64,000 bases of DNA from Nostoc sp. KVJ3 (GCF_026127265.1 NZ_WWFG01000001.1:3585501-3649500), one strand, 5' to 3'; positions 45,671-54,980 are shown, counted from the stretch's first letter. Notes: a model not told the origin generated them from the sequence alone. Made by a program: numbers and translations.

Positions 45671-47494
45671 ATGTCGATTGTTCGCTGGAATTATAGATTT
45701 AAATTGTGCTTACTTTTTTTGCTAGATATTTCAATTATCCTAGTTCTTCATCCTGCAAAAGGTCAGGCTAATACACCTCAATCTACTGTATTTCCTGTGA
45801 GTGACACCACCATTGTTGCTGATTCTGAACAGTTGCCTAGATTTTTTCGTAATAGCAACAATTCTGTGATGGAGCAAGTTACGCCTATTTCACAACTACT
45901 CTCACCTATACCTCAACAATTACCTACTCTTAAGACTAGCGATCGCCCACTAAGTCATCAAATGCGATCGCCAGATGATAATGCAGCAATGGGGCAAGTA
46001 ACTTCTGTTTCGCAGTTATCAGATATCAAACCTACCGATTGGGCATTTCAAGCTTTGCAATCTTTGGTGGAACGGTATGGTGTGATTACAGGCTACCCCA
46101 ACCAAACCTTTAAAGGAAATCGGGCAATGACTCGTTATGAGTTTGCAGCGGGACTAAATGCAGCTTTGACTAGGATCAATGAGTTGGTGAGTGCGGGAAC
46201 TAGCGATTTGCTGAAAAAAGAAGATTTAGAAACATTGCAAAAACTCCAAAATCAATTTGCGCCAGAACTAGCCCAACTACGGGGAAGGGTGGATTCGTTG
46301 GAAACAAGAACAGCGACTCTTCAAGCACAGCAGTTTTCTACCACAACCAAACTTGTTGGTGAAGTTGAGACTGTGATTGGAGGAGTCGTCACAGGCAACA
46401 ACGTTGTCACTAAACAACCCGCACCTCACAACTTTACATTTCAAGACCGGGTTACTTTAAAGTTAAACACCAGTTTCAACGGTACAGATCAACTGCGGAT
46501 AGCACTATCGGGCGGAAATATTACCTCTTTAGGAGGAACAAGAAGTGGATTACTTGGAACCAGTGATGGCAAAACTTCTGATAACGCCAGTCCACTATTC
46601 CCCAACAATGAACTTACAGTCTCTGGTCTTCGCTATCGTTATTTACTTGGTAATAATACTGCAATTAACGTTTTTGCTCAGTCTGATGGAGCCTTTGAGC
46701 TAGGTTTGAGTGGAACTATCAACCCGTATTTTGAAGGGTCAGCAGCGAATGGAATCTCACGATATTCGCGGCGAAATATGGTCTATGACTATGGGGATAC
46801 TGGAGCCGGAATTGCCATCCTCCATAACTTTAGTAAACAACTTCAATTAGGGTTAGAGTACACCGCAATTAACCCTAATAGTCCTACAGATAATAATGGC
46901 TTATTTGAGGGTAGATATGTAACTCTCGGACAATTACTATACAGCAGCCCCAAGAATAATTTCCGACTGGCTTTGACTTACGCCAATACTTATAGTCCAC
47001 CAAACACTACAGGTCTTAGTGGCACAAACTTCGGCCCAGTCATCGGTAGTAACTTAGCAAACAGCACCGTGGCTGGAGCCGGAACTTTAGCGAATACTTA
47101 TGGTGCAGAAGCATTTTATCGGGTTACTCCATCCATAGCATTAAATGGATGGGTAGGTTATTCCGCACACCGTTACTTAGGGCAGGGAGATGCAGAAGTC
47201 TGGGACTGGGGTGCAGGATTAGCATTCCCCGATTTATTTAAAAAAGGTAATTTGGGAGGTATTTTTGTAGGCATGGAGCCAAAGTTGACTAGTCTGAGTC
47301 GGAATGTGAATTTAGGAGCAGGTAATGGTGTTGCAGACAAAGATACCTCCTTACATATTGAAGGCTTTTATCAGTATCAAATCAATGACAATATTGCAAT
47401 CACGCCTGGGGTAATATGGATTACTGCACCTGATTTTAATGCTGAGAATCCTGATAGTTTAGTTGCTTGGCTCCGTACTACCTTCAGGTTTTAA
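45671..47494 (+). CDS. SLH-domain outer-membrane porin (cyanobacterial iron-uptake porin type)
   Basis: The 607-residue protein has a signal peptide (LCLLFLLDISIILVLHPAKGQA). A disordered stretch is followed by one SLH domain at about residues 115-175 (DIKPTDWAFQALQSLVERYGVI, TRYEFAAGLNAAL), a coiled-coil helix (LETLQKLQNQFAPELAQLRG) and a C-terminal OprB-like beta barrel ending in TTFRF, a typical outer-membrane C-terminus. Such porins tether the outer membrane to peptidoglycan and carry small solutes, with iron proposed. A good ribosome-binding site precedes the ATG. Confidence 0.9.
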   Translation: MSIVRWNYRFKLCLLFLLDISIILVLHPAKGQANTPQSTVFPVSDTTIVADSEQLPRFFRNSNNSVMEQVTPISQLLSPIPQQLPTLKTSDRPLSHQMRSPDDNAAMGQVTSVSQLSDIKPTDWAFQALQSLVERYGVITGYPNQTFKGNRAMTRYEFAAGLNAALTRINELVSAGTSDLLKKEDLETLQKLQNQFAPELAQLRGRVDSLETRTATLQAQQFSTTTKLVGEVETVIGGVVTGNNVVTKQPAPHNFTFQDRVTLKLNTSFNGTDQLRIALSGGNITSLGGTRSGLLGTSDGKTSDNASPLFPNNELTVSGLRYRYLLGNNTAINVFAQSDGAFELGLSGTINPYFEGSAANGISRYSRRNMVYDYGDTGAGIAILHNFSKQLQLGLEYTAINPNSPTDNNGLFEGRYVTLGQLLYSSPKNNFRLALTYANTYSPPNTTGLSGTNFGPVIGSNLANSTVAGAGTLANTYGAEAFYRVTPSIALNGWVGYSAHRYLGQGDAEVWDWGAGLAFPDLFKKGNLGGIFVGMEPKLTSLSRNVNLGAGNGVADKDTSLHIEGFYQYQINDNIAITPGVIWITAPDFNAENPDSLVAWLRTTFRF

Positions 47495-47527
47495 CGAGTC
47501 ATTCATTGATGGTAAATAGATCCGCGT

Positions 47528-47557
47528 CGTAGGGGCAATTCATGAATTGCCCCTACG
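47528..47557. repeat. Perfect 30-bp palindrome
   Basis: CGTAGGGGCAATTCA is followed immediately by its exact reverse complement. The same core appears at 35499-35528 and 54353-54382 with small changes. It lies 33 bp after the porin stop codon and could act as a transcript end, but it has no T tract. Confidence 0.75.
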
Positions 47558-47588
47558 ATGGATCTGGTTTTTCCAATTATCTATACTT

Positions 47589-47690
47589 AAATACGGTTCA
47601 GTTAAGGACTACTGGTAAAAATGTTGGGTTTTCGAGACGCGATAAATCGTCGTCTCTACAAGTGTTTTGGTCTGATATGAACTGTATTGT
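47589..47690. mobile_element. Hairpin MITE with 9-bp target repeats (family F)
   Basis: Direct repeats TCTATACTT at 47580-47588 and 47691-47699 flank 102 bp. Ends AATACGGTTCAGTTAAGG and CTGATATGAACTGTATT are imperfectly inverted and resemble the ends of the element at 59852. Inside is the GAGACGCGATAAATCG hairpin. The following bases to 47951 hold a GATTCAGTGG stem and AATTTTTAATT simple repeats. Confidence 0.65.
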
Positions 47691-47951
47691 TCTATACTTG
47701 GTCTTTCCTGTCAATGCATAAGTCCTATAAACTTTAAGAGCCTTGACTTTTTTTAATTAAAAATTAAAAGTTAAAAGTTAAAAATTAAGAATAATAATAA
47801 TTTTTAATTAATTTTGGGTACAAGCCCCCACTGAATCTTTGATTCAGTGGTCTACAATCAGTGTTGGTTCAAGCCCCCACTGATTGCAATTTTTAATTAA
47901 TAATTTTTAATTTTTAATTGGAGCGAAGCGACTTGACCCAATATCCTTGGA

Positions 47952-49571
47952 TTAAGTTTTGTCGTACTCTATTTTTCCATAGTCAAGTTTGATAATTCGG
48001 TTGGCTAAATGAAAATAATGATCGTCATGGCTAATCACCAGAACTGTTTTGCCCCGCGATCGCAATTCTGGTAGTAGCTGAGTGTAAAATATTTCTTTGA
48101 ATACTGGATCTTGATCGGCTGCCCACTCATCAAATAGATAAATTGGTCGATCTTCCAAGTAGGCTGTGAGTAAAGCCAGCCGTTTTCGTTGTCCTTGAGA
48201 AAGTGCTGTGGTGGAAAGTTGACCATTTTCAACTTTTACTTTATGGTCTAGTTGTAGTTGTTTTAAATATTTTGTCGCTTGAGCATCTAAGTTAGAGTTT
48301 TTTATACCTAAAAGTTCTTCAAATAAATAAAAGTCAGAAAATACTACAGAAAAATGCTGGCGATACCATTCTCGGTTCTCTTCGCTAATTAACTCATTAT
48401 CAAACCAAATTTCACCCTTTTCAGGAATGTAAAGTCCACTAATTAGTTTAGCCAATGTAGATTTACCGCTACCATTACCGCCGACAATAAAGACTAATTC
48501 TTCAGGATGAAGTGTCAGATTGATCGGGCCAAAGATAAAACTATTGTCTTCTTGAACTCTCTGATAAGTGTGGGTAACACTTTGAAATTTTAAGCTGTGC
48601 CAGTCAGATTTAAGGGCAGGTGGAACAGTTAATATTTCAGTTCGGCTACCTAGAGATAAACCTAGTGACTCGATTTTTTGTAAACCAATACTGGCTTTAC
48701 TTAATAAGGGAAGTTTACTGATGATGTTATCCATTGGTAACACCAAATAAGTGAAGGTTAAAATATAACCAGAGAGAGTTTCAGGATTGATGGTTAGCAG
48801 ATTCGGCAGTACGAACAAGACAAAACCAAGGGCAAAAAAGAATACGAGTTGACCCCAACTGGTAGTTATGGCAAAAAGGGTTAGACCGCCAACGTTATGA
48901 TTAAGGAATTCGTTAGCAGTTGATTGCAGTTTTTTTTCTAAAAAATCTTGGCGACGGCTATAGTTTAGCTTGAGTTCCTTGACTCCTTCGGTAATGGTGC
49001 GAAAATGTTTAAACAAATGATCTTCATCATCACGAGCTAGGGCTAGTAATTTGCCTCCTTTGTCGAGTAGCCACTGACAACTAGCGATCGCAACTACTGA
49101 AATTCCACAAACCATTAGTAGTACTAACCAAGAAAGCCAAGTTATGTACGCTATACAACCCACGACGATCGCTAAATTAATAAAAATGAAAGGCATCTGA
49201 TAAACAGCATTGGCAACCGCCTGAATATCTTCTGTGAGAGTTGCCAATAATCGAGGATTCCCTAAGCTTTCTAGATGACTCAACTCAGAAGCCAGAATCT
49301 GGCGACTCAAACGCATTCGTAATTGCAAAATAGCTTTCTGAGAAAGGCGAATCAGCATGACTTGAGAAATGATACTGGTAATTAAGGCAACAATTGCCAG
49401 CCCCACAAAACCCAGAATTATAGATGTGAGCCGAGAAGCAGAACCGCTACTTGCAGTATGGCTAATTAAGGCAATCAAGCCAGCACTACTACCACCACTC
49501 AAAAAACCGGTAGCGATCGCGATCGCTACCATTCCCCACGAAGAACGCAAAATAAAATAAATCAAATTCAT
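47952..49571 (-). CDS. Cyclic-peptide-type ABC exporter (PvdE/SyrD family)
   Basis: The 539-residue half-transporter fuses a six-helix membrane domain (about 1-320) with an ATPase. The ATPase has Walker A VGGNGSGKSTLAKLISG, signature LSQGQRKRLALLTA and Walker B IYLFDEWAADQDP. The family exports peptide siderophores or cyclic peptides, as PvdE does. No peptide synthetase gene is adjacent, so the cargo is unknown. A porin with a proposed iron role lies next to it and a hopanoid gene set on the other side. Confidence 0.85.
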   Translation of the reverse strand: MNLIYFILRSSWGMVAIAIATGFLSGGSSAGLIALISHTASSGSASRLTSIILGFVGLAIVALITSIISQVMLIRLSQKAILQLRMRLSRQILASELSHLESLGNPRLLATLTEDIQAVANAVYQMPFIFINLAIVVGCIAYITWLSWLVLLMVCGISVVAIASCQWLLDKGGKLLALARDDEDHLFKHFRTITEGVKELKLNYSRRQDFLEKKLQSTANEFLNHNVGGLTLFAITTSWGQLVFFFALGFVLFVLPNLLTINPETLSGYILTFTYLVLPMDNIISKLPLLSKASIGLQKIESLGLSLGSRTEILTVPPALKSDWHSLKFQSVTHTYQRVQEDNSFIFGPINLTLHPEELVFIVGGNGSGKSTLAKLISGLYIPEKGEIWFDNELISEENREWYRQHFSVVFSDFYLFEELLGIKNSNLDAQATKYLKQLQLDHKVKVENGQLSTTALSQGQRKRLALLTAYLEDRPIYLFDEWAADQDPVFKEIFYTQLLPELRSRGKTVLVISHDDHYFHLANRIIKLDYGKIEYDKT

Positions 49572-49942
49572 AATAAACGCCTATGCCAATGCCCAATGCC
49601 CAATTTTTAAGAGAGTCATTTGCAAACCAATATTCGGTTGCGCTTTGAGGGTAAGTTTTCTATCTTACAGTTAAAAACTTCTGAAATATCACGGTAAGCT
49701 AGTTGGAATTACAACTGATTGTGCCAATCAATTCTCAAAAATCAAGCAATTTAGCGGCACTGTATTTTGGCTACGATCGCCTTGTTAGCGATCGCTGCAC
49801 CGCCTTAAACAATTCGTACTTCGCAAGAGGGGAATCTGGACACCGCGAATTTTTTACCAAGATACAGAGAAATAGAAAATTTGATGAATGATTTACGACT
49901 GAGATCAGCTATGCTGCTTTTTAGGTTTTATTCTAAAAAAGT
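49572..49942. other. 371-bp divergent spacer between the exporter and hpnJ
   Basis: No gene is supported. A short CCAATGCCCAATGCCC simple repeat begins near 49583, and two HIP1-like words occur near 49770-49795. It should hold the promoters of both divergent genes. Confidence 0.5.
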
Positions 49943-51379
49943 ATGAAAAAAACTTTGTTTCTCAGTCCTCCTTCCTTCGATGGCTTTGATGGGGGAGCAG
50001 GTTCTCGATACCAAGCCAAGCGGGAAATTACTTCCTTCTGGTATCCTACATGGCTGGCGCAACCCGCCGCCCTTGTTCCTGGTAGCAAGCTGATAGATGC
50101 ACCTCCACACGGTCAAACAGTAGAAGATGTCATTGAAATTGCTCAAAATTACGAGCTAATTATCATGCACACCAGCACGCCTTCACTACCTAATGATGTA
50201 AAATGTGCCGAGACAATCAAAGCTCAAAACCCCAATATTAAGATTGGCTTGATTGGAGCGCACGTAGCAGTATTACCAGAGCAAACGCTGGCTGAAAACC
50301 CAATTATTGACTTTGTGTGTCGCCACGAATTTGACTATACGTGTAAAGAAATAGCCGAAGGGAAAGCTTGGGAAGAAATCACAGGTCTAAGCTACCGCGA
50401 TCGCCAGGGTAATATCCATCATAATGAAGACCGTCCCTTGATTCACGATTGGGATGTGATGCCCAGTGTATTGCCAATTTATCACCGCGATTTGGATATT
50501 ACAAAATACTTTATTGGCTACTTGCTGCATCCATATATATCCTTTTACACTGGGCGGGGCTGTCCGGCAAAATGTACTTTCTGTCTTTGGCCGCAAACAA
50601 TTGGCGGACACTTGTATCGCACTAAAAGCCCAGCAGCCGTTGGGCGCGAGATGGAAGAAGCTAAAGGAATCTTTGGCGACAAGGTGCGAGAATATATGTT
50701 TGATGACGATACCTTTACCATTGACAAACAGCGAGCGATCGCAATTAGCGAACACATGCACCGACTCAAACTAACTTGGAGTTGCAACGCCCGCGCCAAT
50801 CTCGACTACGACACTCTCAAACAACTACGCGATAATGGCTTACGTCTACTCTTAGTAGGATTTGAATCAGGCAATCAGCAAATTCTAGATGGGATTAAGA
50901 AAGGAATCAAGCTAGAAGTAGCGCGGAAGTTTATGGAAAATTGTCATAAACTTGGCATTACCGTACACGGCACATTTATCATCGGTTTACCCGACGAAAC
51001 CCCACAAACAATAGAAGAAACAGTCCGCTTTGCTTGCGAGATTAGTCCTCATACAATTCAGGTTTCCATCGCCGCCCCCTATCCCGGAACAGAACTTTAT
51101 CGTCAAGCACAAGAAAATAATTGGTTTAGCAACAATTCCTTAGTTGCTAGTTCAGGAATTCAAATGTCTACACTGCAATATCCAAATCTCTCTAGTACTG
51201 AAATTGAGGATGCAGTTGAGAAAATGTATCGGAAGTTTTACTTCCGTCCCAGAGCAATCATCCCAATTGTCGGGGAAATGCTCACCGATCCCCAAATGTT
51301 AGTGCGCCGCTTGCGTGAAGGACGGGAATTTTTCTCCTATTTGAAAGATCGTCGTACCCAAGCAACTGCGAAAGCATAA
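49943..51379 (+). CDS. hpnJ: B12-binding radical SAM hopanoid enzyme HpnJ
   Basis: HpnJ contracts the glucosamine ring of bacteriohopanetetrol-glucosamine to a cyclitol ether. The 478-residue protein has an N-terminal cobalamin-binding-like domain (MHTSTPSLPNDV, IGLIGAHVAVLP) and a radical SAM core with CPAKCTFC near residue 206. SAM-contact motifs follow (EYMFDDDTFTIDKQR, VGFESGNQ, GTFIIGLPDET). It is followed by hpnK and hpnI on the same strand, but each gap is about 400 bp and filled with repeats. Confidence 0.92.
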   Translation: MKKTLFLSPPSFDGFDGGAGSRYQAKREITSFWYPTWLAQPAALVPGSKLIDAPPHGQTVEDVIEIAQNYELIIMHTSTPSLPNDVKCAETIKAQNPNIKIGLIGAHVAVLPEQTLAENPIIDFVCRHEFDYTCKEIAEGKAWEEITGLSYRDRQGNIHHNEDRPLIHDWDVMPSVLPIYHRDLDITKYFIGYLLHPYISFYTGRGCPAKCTFCLWPQTIGGHLYRTKSPAAVGREMEEAKGIFGDKVREYMFDDDTFTIDKQRAIAISEHMHRLKLTWSCNARANLDYDTLKQLRDNGLRLLLVGFESGNQQILDGIKKGIKLEVARKFMENCHKLGITVHGTFIIGLPDETPQTIEETVRFACEISPHTIQVSIAAPYPGTELYRQAQENNWFSNNSLVASSGIQMSTLQYPNLSSTEIEDAVEKMYRKFYFRPRAIIPIVGEMLTDPQMLVRRLREGREFFSYLKDRRTQATAKA

Positions 51380-51461
51380 TCAGTCGTTGTTGGTATTGAC
51401 ATAACTCGGCCAAATATAAAATAGTCAAAAAATTCGTTCTCCAATTAGTGGTGGGTCTAAT

Positions 51462-51588
51462 ACTGCGTAGGTTTTGGAATTTCTTGGTTGAGGCAAGCTG
51501 TTCTTGAGCAGGGGGAGAAATGGAGGCTGGCGTTGAGTTTTTGCTTCCCCTGCTTCCCCTGCTTCCCCTGCTTATCCGAGCAGTATTG
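51462..51588. mobile_element. Short insertion carrying a GC-rich simple repeat, 14-bp flanking repeats
   Basis: Exact direct repeats GTGGTGGGTCTAAT lie at 51448-51461 and 51589-51602. The 127 bp between them start ACTGC and end GCAGTATTG, so the ends are inverted. The interior holds GAGCAGGGGGAG and three CTTCCCCTG units that can pair. Part of the 14 bp may belong to the element end. The rest of the spacer to 51783 shows no gene. Confidence 0.6.
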
Positions 51589-51783
51589 GTGGTGGGTCTA
51601 ATCCTCCACTAATTGATTATGAATTATGATATCAATTCAATTAATGATTGCAACATATCCTTGGGTGAAGACGCGATGAATCGTGTCTCTACAAATGGTC
51701 TATTTGTCGCATTGTTTTTTCAAATTGGTATGACTTCTGAATTCTTCTTCAACAGAACCTTAAAAATACACAACTAACTAAAT

Positions 51784-52695
51784 ATGCAAGCAAAACGATT
51801 CGCTATTATCAATGGCGATGATTTTGGTTTCTCTGAAGGAGTTAATCAAGCGATTATCAAAGCACACAAACAAGGAGTACTAACCAGTACTAGTCTAATG
51901 GTAAGCGCTGATGAGGCAAATGAGGCTGTCACCTTGGCAAGTGTCAACCCCAACCTGGCTGTTGGTTTACATCTTGTGTTGGTATGTGGACGTTCTGTGC
52001 TACCACCAGAGCAAATTCCCCATTTAGTTGATAAAGAAGGTAACTTTTCTAATAGTCCATTGAATGCCGGGTTGCGCTATCAATTTGTCAAGGAAACCCG
52101 TGAGGAACTGCGGCAAGAAATTCGCGCCCAGCTAGAAAAATACCGTTCTACTGGCTTGCCTCTTTCTCATGTGGATGGACATTTGCATCTCCATACGCAT
52201 CCAGTAGTCTTACGTATTTTAGTTGAGTTGGCAGCAGAATTTGATATTAAAGTAATTCGTCTACCAAGTGAGGAATTGGGGTTGAATCTCAGACTTAATC
52301 GCAGTCATCTGTTGACAAAGCTAGTTTGGTCAGCAGTATTTGGCAGACTACGCCGCTATGGTGAGAGAATGCTAGAGTCCCAAGGCATTAGCTTTACCCA
52401 AAGAGTTTACGGTTTATTACAAACTGGTAGTATGACGGAGGAATATTTGCTTGAATTGATCCCCCAAATTCAGGCAAACTTAGTTGAGATTTACTCTCAT
52501 CCAGCGATGCCTACGGTGGGCTTCTCTACGAGACGCGGCACGAACGCCAACGCTATTGATAACGATGCTTTAAATGGAGAAGGTGAGGCAGAACTTGCTG
52601 CTTTGTTAAGTAATCAAGTCCGCGAAGTGCTGATTAGTAACGGCTTTGAAATTACTAACCACCATTTCCTATCCCAACTTACGACGTTAAAGTAA
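51784..52695 (+). CDS. hpnK: Hopanoid deacetylase HpnK (YdjC/ChbG-like)
   Basis: HpnK removes the acetyl group from bacteriohopanetetrol-GlcNAc, giving the amine used by HpnJ. The 303-residue protein has the YdjC fold motifs: INGDDFGFSEGVNQAI with metal-binding Asp residues, VGLHLVL, and HVDGHLHLHTHP. Residues about 241-258 (AMPTVGFSTRRGTNANA) are encoded by a dispersed Nostoc-type word (GATGCCTACGGTGGGC) and look like an in-frame insertion near the EIYSHP metal-site region. It lies between hpnJ and hpnI. Confidence 0.9.
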   Translation: MQAKRFAIINGDDFGFSEGVNQAIIKAHKQGVLTSTSLMVSADEANEAVTLASVNPNLAVGLHLVLVCGRSVLPPEQIPHLVDKEGNFSNSPLNAGLRYQFVKETREELRQEIRAQLEKYRSTGLPLSHVDGHLHLHTHPVVLRILVELAAEFDIKVIRLPSEELGLNLRLNRSHLLTKLVWSAVFGRLRRYGERMLESQGISFTQRVYGLLQTGSMTEEYLLELIPQIQANLVEIYSHPAMPTVGFSTRRGTNANAIDNDALNGEGEAELAALLSNQVREVLISNGFEITNHHFLSQLTTLK

Positions 52696-52727
52696 TAACT
52701 TTGTCATCCCAATTTCATCTAACGGAC

Positions 52728-53074
52728 ATAAGTAGTAATGCAAAATAAAATATACATTTGTCATTGCGAATGGAGCAAAGCGGAATGAAGCAATTGCAAG
52801 GTCTTGGGATTGCAACTCTTAGAGGATGTTTTAAAAGTGGTTGGCTGTAATTTTAGGCACTTGTTGATCCCCCCTAACCCCCTTAAAAAGGGGGGAACCG
52901 GAATCAAAGTCCCCCTTAAAAAGGGGGATTTAGGGGGATCTAAAACTTTTTGCTACCGACCAGAGGACTTTTAAAACATCCTCTTAGAGACGCTGTTCGC
53001 GTTCGCTACATTTCATTCCGTACCCTACGGGAAGGCTCCGCCTACGCAATGACATAAACATTTTTGCATACGCA
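52728..53074. repeat. Dispersed element family C, interrupted by a MITE
   Basis: It has the family C ends, TAAGTAGTAATGCAAAAT at the left and GCATACGCA at the right. The inner GCAATGACATAAACATT also matches the copies at 13114 and 40512. The middle is split by the 162-bp element at 52822-52983; removing it restores a continuous family C sequence. It fills the spacer before hpnI. Confidence 0.85.
52822..52983. mobile_element. MITE family A, 162 bp, TTA target repeat
   Basis: Terminal inverted repeats GAGGATGTTTTAAAAG and CTTTTAAAACATCCTC are perfect over 16 bp. The target triplet TTA is present at both sides (52819-52821 and 52984-52986). The interior carries the ATCCCCCCTAACCC hairpin also found in family B. 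A second copy lies at 57587-57744. A 3-bp TTA-type repeat and GAGG ends resemble IS5-related elements, but the parent transposase is not in the window. Confidence 0.85.
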
Positions 53075-53110
53075 CTTAAAAAAAGCCTAAACTTCTCAGC
53101 AGCTAAATTA

Positions 53111-54313
53111 ATGGCCATGTTTGTATCTACCATCTTAACAAATATTCACATAATTATCATTGATTTTCTAATAATTTTGTGCATCTCATCCGTGTGGTTT
53201 TATTGCTATGCAATGTATGCAGCAATAACTTTTTTTGCCGATCCCAGTCCAATCGATTTAGAGTTTCATCCACCTGTTAGTATTCTCAAACCCATTTGTG
53301 GGCTTGATAGTAATGCTTATGAAAATCTAGCCTCATTTTGTCAGCAGGACTATCCAGAATATCAAATCATTTTTGCTGTGCGAAACCCTCAAGACCCTTG
53401 CATAGAGGTTGTAGAGAAAATCATCTATAATTTTCCAGATTTAGATATTCTGTTGGTAGTGAGCGATCGCATTATCGGTACAAACCTGAAAGTTAGCAAC
53501 TTGGCCAATGCCGCAGCCAAAGCTAAGTACGAAATTCTCTTCCTTGCGGATAGTGACATCCGAGTTGGAAGAGATTATTTGCAAACAGTTGTCCAGCCGT
53601 TGCAAGACAAAAGCGTGGGTGTCGTTACCTGTATGTATCGATCCTTAACTAAGGGATGGGTATCGACATTAGAGGCTATTGGGACGACTACAGAGTTTCA
53701 TGCTGGGGTTTTAGTCAGCAACATCCAGGAAAATGGTATAGAATATGCCTTTGGTTCCACCATTGCTATCCCGAAAAAAGTCCTAGAAGCGATCGGTGGA
53801 TTTGAAGCAATTGCTGATTATTTAGCAGATGATTTTCAACTTGGATATTTACCTGTCCAAATAGGTTACAAGGCTATGCTTTCCGACTATGTGGTTGAAC
53901 ATGTCCAGACAAACAACAACTTAGTTAATGCCATCAAGCGCCAGATTCGTTGGGCGCGTGGTAAACGAGTTTGTCGTCCTTGGGGTTATCTAGGACTAAT
54001 TTTTACCTATGGTATTGTCAGCAGCATGCTGCTGCTAATTGTCACAGATGGTTCAATACTAGGATGGCTAGGAATATCTATCTGTTGGATAACAAGATTG
54101 GTAATGGCTTGGATTGTTGGTACTATCAGCCTGAAAGATCCAATTGTCATCAAGTTTTTATGGCTGGTTCCTTTGTGTGACTTGTTAAGCTTTGCTTTTT
54201 GGTGTTTTGGCTTTATTGGTAACACTATAGAGTGGCGAGGGCAGCAAATGAAGCTAACTAAAGATGGAAAGTTACTAATGCAAGAACATCCAAGTTATCA
54301 ATTATCCAATTAA
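53111..54313 (+). CDS. hpnI: Hopanoid glycosyltransferase HpnI
   Basis: HpnI transfers N-acetylglucosamine to bacteriohopanetetrol. The 400-residue GT2-type enzyme resembles ceramide glucosyltransferases: N-terminal membrane helix, VSILKPICGLDSNAYENL, LFLADSDIRVGRDY with the metal-binding DSD, the acceptor-side DDFQLGYL, and the RQIRWARGKR (QxxRW-like) motif. At least two further membrane helices lie near residues 300-365. Two ATGs, at 53111 and 53117, are possible. With hpnK and hpnJ it completes the cyclitol-ether branch. Confidence 0.92.
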   Translation: MAMFVSTILTNIHIIIIDFLIILCISSVWFYCYAMYAAITFFADPSPIDLEFHPPVSILKPICGLDSNAYENLASFCQQDYPEYQIIFAVRNPQDPCIEVVEKIIYNFPDLDILLVVSDRIIGTNLKVSNLANAAAKAKYEILFLADSDIRVGRDYLQTVVQPLQDKSVGVVTCMYRSLTKGWVSTLEAIGTTTEFHAGVLVSNIQENGIEYAFGSTIAIPKKVLEAIGGFEAIADYLADDFQLGYLPVQIGYKAMLSDYVVEHVQTNNNLVNAIKRQIRWARGKRVCRPWGYLGLIFTYGIVSSMLLLIVTDGSILGWLGISICWITRLVMAWIVGTISLKDPIVIKFLWLVPLCDLLSFAFWCFGFIGNTIEWRGQQMKLTKDGKLLMQEHPSYQLSN

Positions 54314-54323
54314 GGTTTTTACT

Positions 54324-54393
54324 ATAGCGGTTCTCATTTATGTGAGGTATACCTGTAGGGGCAATTAATGAATTGCCCCTACAGCTTACGAGA
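54324..54393. repeat. Partial family E element
   Basis: It begins ATAGCGGTTCTCATTTATG as in the other copies and contains the GGGGCAATTAATGAATTGCCCC hairpin core, but the right end is missing. The cupin stop codon abuts it, so it may have been cut by deletion. It separates hpnI from the convergent cupin gene. Confidence 0.7.
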
Positions 54394-54840
54394 TCATAAA
54401 GCATTCACTCTCCCCAATACTGCCATATCTTCGGCATCTAACTCTGATGGAATCCCACTGCGAATCAATTCTGAAAAGTCTTCATTGGGAACCATAACAG
54501 TCAATGTGTACAAGCGAGTAGAACCAGTGTTTTTAATCAAATGAGTACCAGTAGGAGGCACTAATAAACTATCCCCAGCTTTGATATTGGCACTCTTACC
54601 GTCACACATCGCGATCGCTTCCCCTTTGAGGATGAAAAACATTTCCACCGCCCCCTGATGGCGATGTGGCAGTGTTTGTCCACCAACATCAAAAATTTCT
54701 ATGCAGCAAGTCAATGAAGTATTAGCATTTGTCGAATCGAAGATAATTGCTAATCGATTAGAGTCGTTGGGACTGATGCGATATACTTGGTAATCTTTGA
54801 GAGATTTGATAACCGGAATTACACAACGAGTAACGTACAT
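54394..54840 (-). CDS. Single-domain cupin protein
   Basis: The 148-residue protein has the two cupin motifs: PHRHQGAVEMFFILKGEA (metal-binding His, His, Glu) and, later, PTGTHLIKNTGS with the third His. It should bind a divalent metal and act either as a small-molecule dioxygenase or isomerase or as a binding protein. It follows the isochorismatase-like gene on the same strand after 140 bp of ACTCCTA simple repeats, so a shared transcript is possible. Confidence 0.85.
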   Translation of the reverse strand: MYVTRCVIPVIKSLKDYQVYRISPNDSNRLAIIFDSTNANTSLTCCIEIFDVGGQTLPHRHQGAVEMFFILKGEAIAMCDGKSANIKAGDSLLVPPTGTHLIKNTGSTRLYTLTVMVPNEDFSELIRSGIPSELDAEDMAVLGRVNAL

Positions 54841-54980
54841 TTATTTATCCCCTCTGAAGTTATCGATGGGTATGAAAATTTCTAAAATCCAAGTTCTGAA
54901 TATTGATTAGTTGTATCTCTAAATCAGAGAATAACTAATTACTAAATATTTCTAACTCCTCATTCCTAACTCCTAACTCC

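Noticed and set aside
47866..47900. Possible tRNA T-arm-like words (GGTTCAAGCCC)
   Set aside because: No cloverleaf can be folded around them; they belong to a short repeated hairpin region.
49703..49891. 62-codon frame upstream of hpnJ
   Set aside because: Low-information frame in a divergent promoter region, without a ribosome-binding site.
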